A stretch of 64,000 nt of DNA from Streptomyces erythrochromogenes (GCF_036170895.1 NZ_CP108036.1:7103501-7167500); one strand, 5' to 3'; shown: positions 52,826-63,326, counted from the first letter of the stretch. Translations and numbers: made by a program. The notes: generated from the sequence alone by a model not told the origin.

Positions 52826-54199
52826 CTACACCTCCGGGGTGCCGGCGGGTCGGCGCAGCGTGGCCAGGACCGGCCGGTCCGGCTGGAGCGTGAGGCCGGG
52901 GAAGACCTCGGCCCGCTCGCTCCCGCTGTCCAGGTGGAACCGCTGTCCCAGCACGGCCAGCACGAGCGCGGCTTCCACCAGCGCGAACCGTGCGCCCAGG
53001 CAGGCCCGCGGTCCGCCGCCGAAGGGGAACCAGGCGTGCTCGGGCACCCGGTGCGGGGCGTCGTCGTCCCACCGTTCGGGGCGGAAGGCCTCCGGGTCCG
53101 GGAACCACCGCCGGTCGCGGTGGACCGACCAGGGGCTGGTCCACACCGACGTCCCCGCCGGCACCGGCCGCCCGCCGAGGGTCGCGCCCTCGGTGGCCAC
53201 CGCCGAGATCAGCCAGATCGGCGGGTAGATGCGCAGCGTCTCCTTGACCACCTGCCGGGTCCACGGCAACAGTGCGTAGTCGTCGTATGTCGGCAGGCGC
53301 CCGCCGAGTACGCGGTCCAGCTCCTCCGTCAGCCGGGCCCGCGCCTCGGGCGCCCCCGACAGCAGCTGCCAGGCCCAGGTCAGGGTGGTCGAGGTGGTCT
53401 CGTGTCCGCCGATGTAGAGGGTGATCGACTCGTCCCGCAGCTCCTTGCGCGACAGCGGACCGCCGTGCTCGTCGCGCGCCGCCAGCAGCCGGCTGAGCAG
53501 GTCGTCGCGCTCCGCACCGGCCGCCGACGCCCTCTCGTGCTCGCGTATGACGTGCTCGATCTCCCGGTCGAGGACCGCCACGGCCTCGTGCATGCGGCGC
53601 CGTCCGGGAGTGCGCACCCACGGCGGCAGGAACAGCGTCAGCCCGCGGAACTCCGCCCCCAGTTCGCGCTGCGCCGTGGCCATGGCGGCGCTGATGGGCG
53701 CCTCCCGGCCCGCGGCGTCGCTGCCGAACAGCGTGCGAACGGCGATCCGCTGGGTGAGGCCGGCCATCTCCCGGTGCACGTCGATCCGCGCGCCCTCGCG
53801 CCAGCCGCCGGCCAGCGCGTTCGCGCACTCCACCATCGTGGCGGCGTACGAGCGCACCTGGCGCGGCCGAACGGCCGGCTGGACCAGGGCCCGCTTGCGC
53901 CGCCAGTCGTCCCCGGTCGCGACGACCACCCCGTCACCCAGCAACTGGTGGAAGGCCCAGCCCAGTTCCGTCGGCCTGAAGGTGGATTCGACGGCGCCGA
54001 GCAGTTCACCGGCGTGCTCGGGCAGGGAGACCAGCACGTTGCGCTTCGGGCCGAGGGACCAGGGCACCCAGTCCCCGTAGTCGTCGCGCAGGGACTCGAA
54101 GAAGGCCAGCGGATCGCGGGCGAAGGCGGGCAGGTTCCCGAGCAGGGGCCACCGGCGCGGGCCGCCGGCGCGGGTGCCCGGGTGCAGGGTCGCGGTCAC
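52826..54199 (-). CDS. Cytochrome P450
   Basis: 457 residues. All P450 hallmarks are present: I-helix oxygen-binding GGHETTS, K-helix ETLR, PERW region, and the heme loop FPFGGGPRACLGARF with the axial Cys. The PFGGGPRxCLG heme region and the long length place it near the CYP3/CYP4-like bacterial types such as terpene oxygenases of Streptomyces (PtlI, CYP170). The start is the GTG at 54199 (VTATLHPGTRAGG). Electron partners are not encoded nearby. The adjacent flavoprotein may be a second tailoring enzyme. Confidence 0.93.
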   Translation of the reverse strand: MTATLHPGTRAGGPRRWPLLGNLPAFARDPLAFFESLRDDYGDWVPWSLGPKRNVLVSLPEHAGELLGAVESTFRPTELGWAFHQLLGDGVVVATGDDWRRKRALVQPAVRPRQVRSYAATMVECANALAGGWREGARIDVHREMAGLTQRIAVRTLFGSDAAGREAPISAAMATAQRELGAEFRGLTLFLPPWVRTPGRRRMHEAVAVLDREIEHVIREHERASAAGAERDDLLSRLLAARDEHGGPLSRKELRDESITLYIGGHETTSTTLTWAWQLLSGAPEARARLTEELDRVLGGRLPTYDDYALLPWTRQVVKETLRIYPPIWLISAVATEGATLGGRPVPAGTSVWTSPWSVHRDRRWFPDPEAFRPERWDDDAPHRVPEHAWFPFGGGPRACLGARFALVEAALVLAVLGQRFHLDSGSERAEVFPGLTLQPDRPVLATLRRPAGTPEV

Positions 54200-54253
54200 G
54201 CACGCATGGTGACAGCCGCGCCCCCAGGGCACCAGAGGCCGCAACGCTCCGCC

Positions 54254-54271
54254 CGGCGGTTCTCACCGCCG
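54254..54271 (-). terminator. Terminator hairpin after the HAD gene
   Basis: CGGCGGT (54254-54260) and ACCGCCG (54265-54271) form a perfect 7-bp stem with a TCTC loop, directly downstream of the HAD stop and upstream of the P450 start. Confidence 0.5.
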
Positions 54272-54276
54272 CTCCG

Positions 54277-54963
54277 TCAGACGGTCCTGCCCGCCGACCG
54301 CGCGCGCAGCCACTCGTACGCGGCGTCCGCACTGAACTCCGGCTGCCCGCCCCGGAAGAGGAGCCCGGCGGACGCGAAGGCCGGGTCGCCCGCGATCTCC
54401 GCCGCGTACGGGACCACGATGCACCCCATGCCCGCGGCGTGGGCGGCCCGCGCCCCCGGCGCCGCGTCCTCCACCACCACGCAGTCGCCCGGCTCGGCGC
54501 CCAGCCGGCGGGCCGCCTCCAGGAACACGTCCGGGGCGGGCTTGCCCTGGGCGACCTCCTCCGCGGACACGACCGTGGTCAGCAGCGCGTCCAGGCCGGT
54601 GCCCGCCAGTACGGCGTCGATCGCCTCACGCGAGGAACCGGAGGCCACGGCCATCGCCGCCCCCTCGGCGCGCAGCCTTTCGACGAGCCCCCGCATCTGC
54701 GGGAAGACCTCGGTCCGGGTGCGCGCGAGCTCCAGATAGGCGGCGTTCTGCTCGGCGAGGAGCTGCTCGACCGGTGCCGGGATCCCGTAGCGGTCCTTGA
54801 GGATCTCCAGGGTCTCCAGCGTGCCGATGCCGATGAAGCGGGAGTGCTGCTCCCACGTGAAATCGGGGACGCCGTGCCGCTCCAGCGTGCGGCGCCCGGA
54901 CTCGTAGTAGTTCGGCTCGCTGTCCACGAGGGTGCCGTCGAGATCGAATATGACGGAGATCAT
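54277..54963 (-). CDS. HAD-superfamily phosphatase, beta-phosphoglucomutase-like
   Basis: 228 residues. HAD motif I IFDLDGTLVDS, motif II VASGSS, Lys in QGKPAPDVFLEAA and motif IV VVVEDAAPGARAAHAAG are all present, with an alpha-helical cap between. It is a HAD-IA hydrolase of the phosphatase/beta-phosphoglucomutase-like type. The ATG at 54963 starts MISVIFDLDG; a longer start at 54999 adds 12 residues. Substrate unknown. Confidence 0.92.
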   Translation of the reverse strand: MISVIFDLDGTLVDSEPNYYESGRRTLERHGVPDFTWEQHSRFIGIGTLETLEILKDRYGIPAPVEQLLAEQNAAYLELARTRTEVFPQMRGLVERLRAEGAAMAVASGSSREAIDAVLAGTGLDALLTTVVSAEEVAQGKPAPDVFLEAARRLGAEPGDCVVVEDAAPGARAAHAAGMGCIVVPYAAEIAGDPAFASAGLLFRGGQPEFSADAAYEWLRARSAGRTV

Positions 54964-55017
54964 CCGCTGTGCCGTCCTGCCTGTCACGTCCTGCCCCATC
55001 CCGTACCGGCCATACTG

Positions 55018-55497
55018 TCAGGGTTTGCGGGCATTCCTCCCCACTGCTTCGACCAGTGGCAGCAGCCGGTGGGGCACCCGCTCGCGCAGCGCCACCTCCG
55101 TCCGCGTGCGGACCACGCCGGGGAGCTGGATCAGCCGCTGGATCACGTCCTCCAGATGCCCGTTGTCCCGGGCGGCCACCCGGGTCAGCAGGTCCCCGCC
55201 ACCGGTGATGGAGAAGGCCTCGATGATCTCCGGCACGGCGGCCAGCGCGTCGCCCACGTCGTCCAGATGGCCCTGGGTGACCTCGATGTGCACGAAGGCC
55301 AGCACCGGGTGGCCCAGCGCCGCGGGGGAGAGCACCGGTCCCGTCCCGGTGATCACGCCCGTCCGCTCCAGCCGGTCCAGCCGGGCCTGGAGGGTGCCGC
55401 GCGCGACACCGAGGATCCGGGCGTACTCACGGACGCTGGTGCGCGGCTGCTCGATCAGCAGGCGCAGGATTCTGGTGTCGAGCTCGTCCACCGCCAT
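55018..55497 (-). CDS. Lrp/AsnC-family transcriptional regulator
   Basis: 159 residues. N-terminal HTH (LDTRILRLLIEQPRTSVREYARILGVARGTLQARLDRL) and the ligand-binding RAM domain (VLAFVHIEVTQGHL, ITGGGDLLTRVAARDNGHLEDVIQRL) are clear. Such regulators usually bind amino acids or related small molecules and often control neighbouring genes. The ATG at 55497. It lies 25 bp downstream of the DUF1275 gene on the same strand. Confidence 0.94.
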   Translation of the reverse strand: MAVDELDTRILRLLIEQPRTSVREYARILGVARGTLQARLDRLERTGVITGTGPVLSPAALGHPVLAFVHIEVTQGHLDDVGDALAAVPEIIEAFSITGGGDLLTRVAARDNGHLEDVIQRLIQLPGVVRTRTEVALRERVPHRLLPLVEAVGRNARKP

Positions 55498-55522
55498 GCT
55501 GGGACTTTACCAACGGCATAGT

Positions 55523-56299
55523 TCACCGCGATCGTTCCCGGCCAGGAGCCTGCCCGGTGTGCAGTGGGGGCTGCTTGCGGTAGGCCAGGCCCACCACCAG
55601 CACCGCGGCGGCGGGCGGGAGCAGCAGCCAGCCGACCGTCCAGCCGGCCCGGATCAGCAGCGCCCCCAGGACCCCGCCGGCGAACATGGCGAGGACGGAC
55701 AGGCCGCGCAGTTTCCAGCCGGCCGACCCGTATCCGTAGACGGCGTCGCGCCCCATGGCGGAGCCGCCGAGGAAGGCCGTCATGGACCGGGTGACCAGCG
55801 TCGTCGGCACCCCCGGCACGTTCGCCCGCATGATCGTGGTGTTGCGCATGCCCATCGCCAGCGCCAGGACCGCCGTCACCGCCAGGTGCCGCGGGGTCGG
55901 CGACCCGTACTGCGGCACCAGTCCCCACGCCGCCGCGGCTGCGGCCAGGATCAGCCCGGCCTCGACGATGAGGCCCATGACGAACCAGCGGCGCCCGCGG
56001 GCCTCCGTCACGGACTCCAGGTGGGAGCCGCAGAACACCCCGAGGACGAACGCGGCCAGCGAGATCCCGGCGGGCAGGGTCGGCAGGTCGGGCGCCTGCG
56101 CGACGCCGAAGGCCAGGAACAGCACGTTGCCGGTCTGCATCGCCGTGAAGGCGGGCCCGAGCGCCAGCAGGCTCACCGCCTCGATCACCCCGGTCACCGC
56201 GGTCAGGGCGACCATCAGCGCAGGCATGTGCGGCGGGAGCTGCGAACCGGCCGTCCGCGCGGCCTTCCGGTCCTCGTCCATGACGCCCGACAGTGACAT
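55523..56299 (-). CDS. DUF1275 (YoaK-like) membrane protein
   Basis: 258 residues with about six transmembrane segments. The family signature is visible as LMVALTAVTGVIEAVSLLALG, FTAMQTGNVLFLAFG, ALAMGMRNTTIMR and TTLVTRSMTAFLGG. YoaK-like proteins are small transporter-like membrane proteins of unknown substrate. The ATG at 56299 follows GGAGGGG at some distance; an ATG at 56326 is possible. Divergent from the phosphatase gene. Confidence 0.9.
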   Translation of the reverse strand: MSLSGVMDEDRKAARTAGSQLPPHMPALMVALTAVTGVIEAVSLLALGPAFTAMQTGNVLFLAFGVAQAPDLPTLPAGISLAAFVLGVFCGSHLESVTEARGRRWFVMGLIVEAGLILAAAAAAWGLVPQYGSPTPRHLAVTAVLALAMGMRNTTIMRANVPGVPTTLVTRSMTAFLGGSAMGRDAVYGYGSAGWKLRGLSVLAMFAGGVLGALLIRAGWTVGWLLLPPAAAVLVVGLAYRKQPPLHTGQAPGRERSR

Positions 56300-56337
56300 G
56301 CCCGCCGGCCCCTCCGGCGCCGACATGCCGGAAGGCG

Positions 56338-56343
56338 TAGGGT
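56338..56343 (+). promoter_or_regulatory. -10 element TAGGGT before the phosphatase gene
   Basis: TAGGGT ends seven bases before the GTG at 56351. The GGAGG directly abutting the start is too close to act as a normal ribosome site, so a leaderless message is plausible. Confidence 0.45.
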
Positions 56344-56350
56344 CCGGAGG

Positions 56351-56944
56351 GTGAGTGATCTTTTGCTGGTGCGGCACGGTGAGACCGCCTGGAGCGCCAA
56401 TGGGCGGCACACCGGGCGCACCGACATCCCGCTGACCGCACGCGGGGTGGAGGAGGCCATCTGCCTGGCCCCCTACTTCCGGGACCGGCGACCGGCCCTG
56501 GTGCTGACCAGCCCGCTGCGCCGGGCCGTCGCCACCGCCGAGCTCGCCGGGCTCCCCGGCGCCGGCATCGACTCCGACCTGTACGAGTGGGACTACGGCG
56601 GCTACGAGGGCATCACCACCGCGGAGATCCACCGGACCACGCCCGACTGGTCCCTCTGGACGCACGGCGTCCCGCCCGGCGACGCGGACCACCCCGGCGA
56701 GAGCGCCGCCCAGGTGGGCGCCCGGGCGGACCGGGTCCTGGCCCGGGTCGCCCCCGTGCTCCGCGGGGACGGCGGCGACGTGGTGCTCGTCGCCCACGGC
56801 CACTTCCTGCGCGTCCTGACCGCCCGCTACCTGCGCCTGGAGCCGGAGTACGGCCGGCTCTTCCTGCTGCGTACGGGCACCGTCAGCACGCTCTCGACGG
56901 AGCGCGGACTCCCGGTGATCGCGGGTTGGAACGCCCGCTCCTGA
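56351..56944 (+). CDS. Histidine phosphatase (phosphoglycerate-mutase-like)
   Basis: 197 residues. The RHG motif LLLVRHGETAWSANGRHTGR provides the phospho-accepting His near residue 8. The second catalytic His lies in VLVAHGHFLRVL, and WDYGGYEGITTAEI is the usual phosphatase loop. This is a cofactor-independent phosphatase rather than a mutase. The GTG start at 56351 gives MSDLLLVRHGE. Its physiological substrate is not evident. Confidence 0.92.
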   Translation: MSDLLLVRHGETAWSANGRHTGRTDIPLTARGVEEAICLAPYFRDRRPALVLTSPLRRAVATAELAGLPGAGIDSDLYEWDYGGYEGITTAEIHRTTPDWSLWTHGVPPGDADHPGESAAQVGARADRVLARVAPVLRGDGGDVVLVAHGHFLRVLTARYLRLEPEYGRLFLLRTGTVSTLSTERGLPVIAGWNARS

Positions 56945-57053
56945 CCCCGTCCCCGACCCGGTCCCCGACGCGGTTCCGGACGCCCGTACCCGACCGCGTC
57001 GGGCGGCCCCCGCTCGCCTCGCGCACCGGGGCCGCCTGCGTGACCATTCGTAC

Positions 57054-58562
57054 ATGAGCCATGACGGTGCGGGCGACGGCCCCGGTACGCCCACCCAGGA
57101 AGCGGGGCTCAAGGCCAACGCGATCGGCTTCCTCGACGCGCTCGTGATCGGCCTGAACTCGACCTCGCCCGCCTACTCCCTCGCCGCCGTCCTCGGGCCG
57201 ATCGTGGCCCTGGTCGGGATCTACGCGCCGGGCGTCATGCTGGCCTCCTTCGTGCCGATGCTGCTCATCGCGGCCGCCTTCTACTACCTGAACAAGGTCG
57301 ACCAGGACTGCGGGACGACCTTCTCCTGGGTGACCCGGGCCATGGGCCCGTGGGCGGGCTGGCTCGGCGGCTGGGCGATCGCCATGACGGGCGTGCTGGT
57401 CATCGGCTCGCTCGCGGACGTCGCCGTCAACTTCGGCCTGCTCGCCTTCGGACTGGACGACTGGGCCGCCAACGCCTGGATCCGGCAGGGCCTCACCGTC
57501 GCGGTGATCCTGGCCATGACCGCGATCTGCGTCATCGGCACCGAGCTGTCGGCCCACCTCCAGGACATCCTCATCCTCGCCCAGGTCTTCTTCCTCCTGG
57601 CCTTCGCGGTGGTCGCCCTCTACCGCATCTACGCCGGCACCAGCACCCTGGAGGAGATCGAGCCGAGCCTCAGCTGGCTCAACCCCTTCGGCGCCGGCGG
57701 CGCCGCCCTCACCGGCGGACTGCTGCTCGGCGTGTTCATGTACTGGGGCTGGGAGTCCGCGGTCAACCTCACCGAGGAGGTCGAGAACTCCGCGACGGCA
57801 CCCGGCAAGGCCGGGATCTGGTCCACGGTGATCCTCCTGGTCACCTACCTGTCCGTGGGCTTCGCGGTCGTCGGCTACGCCGGCACCGTCTTCCTCGCCG
57901 AGAACGCCGCCGAGGAGGAGGCCATCTTCGCCGTCCTCGCCCACGAGGTCATGGGCGGCTGGGACTGGGTGGTGCTCCTCGCCGTCTGCACCTCCGCACT
58001 CGCCTCCACCCAGACCACGATCATCCCGGCCTCCCGCACCGCCCTGTCCATGGCCCGCCGCCACGCGCTGCCCCCGCACCTCGCGCACATCCACCCGCGG
58101 TTCCGGACCCCGGACGTGAGCACCTGGTGGGTGGCCGGCATCGCCATCGGCTGGTACCTCGTCGTCAACCAGATCAGCGAGAACGCGCTCCTGGACTCGC
58201 TCACCGCGCTGTCCCTGCTCATCGCCTTCTACTACGCGCTCACCGGCCTGGCCTGCGCCGTCTACTACCGCCGCCACCTGATGGAGAGCCCGCACAACCT
58301 CCTGCTCATCGGCGTCGGCCCGGTGGTCGGCGCCGGTCTGCTGATCTGGCTGCTGATCGAGTCGATCGGCGACATGTCGAACCCGGAGAACTCGGCGAGC
58401 GGCGTCTCCTGGTTCGGACTCGGCCCGCCGCTCGTCATCGGGCTCGCGATCGCCCTCGTCGGCGTGCTCGTCATGTGCTTCTGGCGGGTACGGGACGGCC
58501 GGTTCTGGCAGGAGCGCCGCGGAGTGGTCGACCCCGCCCTCGTCCACACCCGGAAGCGCTGA
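57054..58562 (+). CDS. APC-superfamily amino acid permease
   Basis: 502 residues and about 12 transmembrane helices. The first helix region GFLDALVIGLNSTSPAYSLAAVLG and FSWVTRAMGPWAGWLGGWAIAMTG match APC transporters, with the GWESAVNLTEEVENSATAPGKA loop typical of amino-acid/polyamine permeases. The C-terminal loop ends RRGVVDPALVHTRKR. The UspA gene begins 9 bp after its stop, so the two form an operon. The substrate is not decided. Confidence 0.93.
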   Translation: MSHDGAGDGPGTPTQEAGLKANAIGFLDALVIGLNSTSPAYSLAAVLGPIVALVGIYAPGVMLASFVPMLLIAAAFYYLNKVDQDCGTTFSWVTRAMGPWAGWLGGWAIAMTGVLVIGSLADVAVNFGLLAFGLDDWAANAWIRQGLTVAVILAMTAICVIGTELSAHLQDILILAQVFFLLAFAVVALYRIYAGTSTLEEIEPSLSWLNPFGAGGAALTGGLLLGVFMYWGWESAVNLTEEVENSATAPGKAGIWSTVILLVTYLSVGFAVVGYAGTVFLAENAAEEEAIFAVLAHEVMGGWDWVVLLAVCTSALASTQTTIIPASRTALSMARRHALPPHLAHIHPRFRTPDVSTWWVAGIAIGWYLVVNQISENALLDSLTALSLLIAFYYALTGLACAVYYRRHLMESPHNLLLIGVGPVVGAGLLIWLLIESIGDMSNPENSASGVSWFGLGPPLVIGLAIALVGVLVMCFWRVRDGRFWQERRGVVDPALVHTRKR

Positions 58563-58571
58563 GGAGTCCCG

Positions 58572-58997
58572 ATGTCCGTGGTCCTCGGATACGACGAATC
58601 CCCCGGTGCCGAGCGGGCCCTGCAGGTCGCGCTGGAGGTGGCCACCGCCTTCGGCGAACCCCTCGTCCTCGTCTACGGGGCGGCCGCCCCGGGCCCCACC
58701 GGCGAGGAGTCCCGCGCCCACCGGGAAGCCGTCCGCCAGGCGGGCCGCAGCGCCCTCGCGCACGCCGTCCAGGAGGCCGACGCCGCCGGCGTGCCCTCGA
58801 CGGTCGAGGTGGCCGACGAGAAGCCGGCCCAGGCTCTGCTCGACGCCGCCCGCCGCCACGACGCCCGCGTCATCATCGTCGGCAGCTGGGGCGACAGCCC
58901 GATGCGCGGCGCCCTGCTCGGCTCCACCCCGCACAAGCTCCTGCACCTCTCGCCGATCCCCGTGCTGTGCGTACCGACGGAGAGCACGCCGCGATGA
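58572..58997 (+). CDS. Universal stress protein (UspA family)
   Basis: 141 residues, one Usp domain. It has MSVVLGYDESPGAERAL at the start and the ATP-binding loop GSWGDSPMRGALLGSTPHKLL near the end. It begins 9 bp after the permease stop and is presumably a cytoplasmic regulator or partner of that transporter. Confidence 0.93.
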   Translation: MSVVLGYDESPGAERALQVALEVATAFGEPLVLVYGAAAPGPTGEESRAHREAVRQAGRSALAHAVQEADAAGVPSTVEVADEKPAQALLDAARRHDARVIIVGSWGDSPMRGALLGSTPHKLLHLSPIPVLCVPTESTPR

Positions 58998-59023
58998 AGC
59001 GGGCGGGCGGGCCGCGACCTGCC

Positions 59024-59029
59024 TAGGAT
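59024..59029 (+). promoter_or_regulatory. -10 element TAGGAT of a leaderless GNAT gene
   Basis: TAGGAT ends six bases before the ATG at 59036, with no ribosome site between. Confidence 0.6.
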
Positions 59030-59035
59030 GCTTCG

Positions 59036-59545
59036 ATGACGGAACTCCAGCGGCTCCGAGCCGAACACGCCCCGGCCCTGCTCGCGTTCGAGTGCGCCAA
59101 CCGCGCCTACTTCGCGCAGTCGGTGCCCGACCGCGGGGACGCGTACTTCGCCGACTTCGACACCCGCCACGGCGAACTCCTCGCCGGGCAGGCGGCCGGC
59201 CGTGACCACCTCCACCTGATCATCGGCGGCGACGGGGAGGTGCTGGGGCGGATCAACCTGATCGACGTCGAGGACGGCTCGGCCGAACTGGGCTTCCGCG
59301 TCGCGAAGGAGGCCGCCGGCCGGGGCCTGGCCACCAGCGCCGTCCGGCAGGTCCTGGTGCTCGCCGCGGACACGTACGGGCTGCGGACCCTGCGCGCCGC
59401 GGCCACCGTCGACAACACCGGATCGCGCACGGTCCTGCTGCGCACCGGGTTCCTGCCGGTGGGGGAGACCGTCCTGGACGGCCGTCCCGCGATCCGCTAC
59501 GAACGGGACCTGGCGGCGGTACGGCAGCAGCCGGCGGGTGCCTGA
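59036..59545 (+). CDS. GNAT acetyltransferase, RimJ/RimL type
   Basis: 169 residues. The RimJ/RimL pattern is visible: LLAFECANRAYFAQSVPDRG, GRINLIDVEDGSAELGFRVAKEAAGRGLATSAVRQVL and ATVDNTGSRTVLLRTGFLPVG with the acetyl-CoA loop in between. It probably acetylates an N-terminal amino group or a small molecule. The stop codon lies inside the left arm of the terminator stem. Confidence 0.92.
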   Translation: MTELQRLRAEHAPALLAFECANRAYFAQSVPDRGDAYFADFDTRHGELLAGQAAGRDHLHLIIGGDGEVLGRINLIDVEDGSAELGFRVAKEAAGRGLATSAVRQVLVLAADTYGLRTLRAAATVDNTGSRTVLLRTGFLPVGETVLDGRPAIRYERDLAAVRQQPAGA

Positions 59546-59567
59546 ACATCCGTCAGGCACCCGCCGG
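59531..59567. terminator. Strong bidirectional terminator hairpin
   Basis: A perfect 15-bp stem: CCGGCGGGTGCCTGA (59531-59545) and TCAGGCACCCGCCGG (59553-59567) around a 7-base loop. It lies between the convergent GNAT and antiporter genes. Confidence 0.88.
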
Positions 59568-59580
59568 CCGGGTCCGGTCG

Positions 59581-60858
59581 TCAGGGGCGGGAGAGCGCGC
59601 CCTCGGGCGGGGCCAGCGCCCCGTCCGGCCCAGGCACCTCCTTGGCGCGCAGCCGGGTCAGCGCCGGGCTGGTGATCGCCGTCGTCACCAGTGCCATCAG
59701 CACGAGCATGGTGAACAACTGCGGCCCGATGACGCCCAGTTCCAGTCCGACGTTGAGCACCACCAGCTCGGTCAGCCCCCGGCAGTTCATCAGGGCGCCG
59801 ATCGACAGGGCCTCCCGCCACGGTCTTCCGCAGGCGCGCGCCGCGCCCGAGGCGCCGCCCCACTTGCCGAGGAAGGCGACCGCCAGGATCGCGGCCGTCC
59901 AGAGCCACAGCTCGGGCGAGGCCGTCAGGCCCCCGATGTCGGTGCGCAGGCCCGTGTGCACGAAGAACAGCGGCAGCAGCACGGGCACGGTGAAGGCGCG
60001 CAGCCGGGCCGCCGAGACCTCGATGCGCCCTCCGGTGCGCGGGGTGATCACGCCGAACAGGAACGCGCCGAACAGCGCGTGCACGCCGATCAGGTCGGTG
60101 GCCAGCGCGGACACGCTCAGCCCGCTGAAGAGCGCCACCAGGACCGCCGCGTCCCCGGCCCGGTCGGCGCGGGCCGCCCAGCGGGCCAGCAGCGGCCGTA
60201 CCGCGTACAGCATGAACAGCGTGAAGGCCACGGCGAGCCCGGCCGTGGTGGCCGCCTCCATCGGGGACCCGGCCGAGGACAGGGCCACCACCAGGGCCAG
60301 CAGGCACCACGCCACGACGTCGTCCACGGCCGCACAGGCCATGGCGAGCGCCCCGAGCGGGGTCCCGTACAGGCCCCGGTCGATGAGGATCCGGGCCAGC
60401 ACCGGGAAAGCCGTGATGCTCATGGCCACCGCCATGAACAGGATGAACGGCGTCCGGCCCACGCCGTCCGGGGCGAAGCCGTCGTACATGGCTATCGCGA
60501 GGAGCGCGCCCAGGGCCAGCGGCAGGAGCATCCCGGCCTGGCTCACCGCGACGGCGACGCGGGTGTGGCCGCGCAGGTTCTTCAGGTCGAGCTCCAGACC
60601 GACCAGGAACATGAAGGCGAGCAGGCCGAGTTGTCCGAGTACCGAGGTGTACGGCAGGACGGACGCCGGGAACAGCGCGTGCTGGGCCTCTGGCCAGATC
60701 CAGCCCAGCAGCGACGGGCCCAGCAGGATGCCGGTGGCGATCTCGCCCACCACCGGGGGCTGACCGAACCGGCGGCAGACGGAGGCGCCGACCTGGCAGG
60801 CGAGGATCACCGCCGGGACGGCGACCAGCAGGGCGGGCAGCGGATCAGCGGACGACAC
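59581..60858 (-). CDS. Sodium/proton antiporter-like transporter (CPA2 family)
   Basis: 425 residues and about 12 transmembrane helices. CPA2/KefB-like features are PPVVGEIATGILLGPSLLGW, FMFLVGLELDLKNLR, ITAFPVLARILIDRG and the conserved AVDDVVAWCLLA (Asp-Asp). The GTG at 60858 overlaps the flavin reductase stop by 14 bases, so it is coexpressed with the halogenase operon. Such antiporters are frequent in natural-product clusters, where they may give self-resistance or pH balance (known of such clusters; role here inferred). Confidence 0.92.
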   Translation of the reverse strand: MSSADPLPALLVAVPAVILACQVGASVCRRFGQPPVVGEIATGILLGPSLLGWIWPEAQHALFPASVLPYTSVLGQLGLLAFMFLVGLELDLKNLRGHTRVAVAVSQAGMLLPLALGALLAIAMYDGFAPDGVGRTPFILFMAVAMSITAFPVLARILIDRGLYGTPLGALAMACAAVDDVVAWCLLALVVALSSAGSPMEAATTAGLAVAFTLFMLYAVRPLLARWAARADRAGDAAVLVALFSGLSVSALATDLIGVHALFGAFLFGVITPRTGGRIEVSAARLRAFTVPVLLPLFFVHTGLRTDIGGLTASPELWLWTAAILAVAFLGKWGGASGAARACGRPWREALSIGALMNCRGLTELVVLNVGLELGVIGPQLFTMLVLMALVTTAITSPALTRLRAKEVPGPDGALAPPEGALSRP

Positions 60859-61465
60859 GGGCGTCTCCTTCGGGGGCTCCGGGGCGCAGGGCGGCGGACG
60901 GGTCGAGGTGGGCGGCCGGCGGCGGGACGGCGGCCGCCTGCGACCACTGGGCGTAACGGCGCAGGCCGTACAGCAGGGGCTGCGGATCCTCCCGTACGGT
61001 CACCCGGTGGACCTCGGCGAACACGGCCGTGTGGTCCCCGAAGCCGACGGTCCTGACCACGGCGCAGTCCGCGACGGCGTGCGCGTCCGCGGTCAGGTGC
61101 GGCCCGCCCGCTCCCAGCGGCAGCCGCCACTCGACGCGTTCGAAGCGGTCGGGCGCGCCGGAGGCGAACAGGTCGGAGGCGCCGCGGGCCCGCTCGTGCA
61201 GCAGGTTGAGGGCGAAGGCCCCCTGGTCGAGGATCACCGCGAGCGTCGGGCTCGCCGCCCGTACGCACACCACCAGCGTGGGCGGATCGAGTGCGACGCT
61301 CGCGACGGAACTGCATGTCAGGCCATGGGGCACGGTGTCCGAATCCAGGGTGGTGACGATGGACACCCCGCTGGGGAAGGCGGCCATGAAGGGCCGGAGG
61401 TCCGCGCGGCGGTCTCTTGCCGACTCGTCCGGCGCGGCGGGATGGTGCGCGGAGCGGTGGGGCAT
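60845..61465 (-). CDS. NADH:flavin reductase, partner of the halogenase
   Basis: 206 residues of the flavin_reductase-like split-barrel family: RPFMAAFPSGVSIVTTLDSDTVPHGLTCSSVASVALDPPTLVV, with FALNLLHERARGASDLFASG. It reduces FAD with NADH and passes FADH2 to the tryptophan halogenase encoded just upstream, as PrnF/RebF do. ATG at 61465. A hairpin separates it from the halogenase, and its stop overlaps the antiporter start. Confidence 0.93.
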   Translation of the reverse strand: MPHRSAHHPAAPDESARDRRADLRPFMAAFPSGVSIVTTLDSDTVPHGLTCSSVASVALDPPTLVVCVRAASPTLAVILDQGAFALNLLHERARGASDLFASGAPDRFERVEWRLPLGAGGPHLTADAHAVADCAVVRTVGFGDHTAVFAEVHRVTVREDPQPLLYGLRRYAQWSQAAAVPPPAAHLDPSAALRPGAPEGDARVVR

Positions 61466-61495
61466 GTCTGACTCCTGAGGTGGCTGGAAGCGACT

Positions 61496-61535
61496 GCGGC
61501 CCGGCAGCCGGCGGAGTGCCGTGCTGCCGGGCCGC
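61496..61535 (-). terminator. Intercistronic hairpin between halogenase and flavin reductase
   Basis: GCGGCCCGGCAG (61496-61507) and CTGCCGGGCCGC (61524-61535) form a perfect 12-bp stem with a 16-base loop, 14 bases after the halogenase stop and 30 bases before the reductase start. It may attenuate readthrough or stabilise the upstream message. Confidence 0.7.
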
Positions 61536-61549
61536 GGTCGCGGAGTGCC

Positions 61550-63229
<1,680 letters not shown>

Positions 63230-63251
63230 CACCGCAAAGATCCGGCCGTTG

Positions 63252-63283
63252 TAGGCCCGATATAGGCCCCCCGAACACACTCT
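63252..63283 (+). promoter_or_regulatory. SARP-type direct-repeat promoter facing the SARP gene
   Basis: On the plus strand TAGGCCC-GATA-TAGGCCC (63252-63269) is a second pair of identical heptamers with 11-bp periodicity, and eight bases later CACTCT (63278-63283) is in the -10 position. The mirrored arrangement suggests SARP autoactivation or control by another SARP. Confidence 0.7.
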
Positions 63284-63326
63284 TCGCAGGCAGAGCGGCA
63301 GGCGGGACGACGACCGGGAGGACGCG

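Noticed and set aside
60845..60858. 14-bp overlap of flavin reductase and antiporter considered as a frameshifted fusion
   Set aside because: Both proteins have complete, normal-length domains, so this is ordinary translational coupling.
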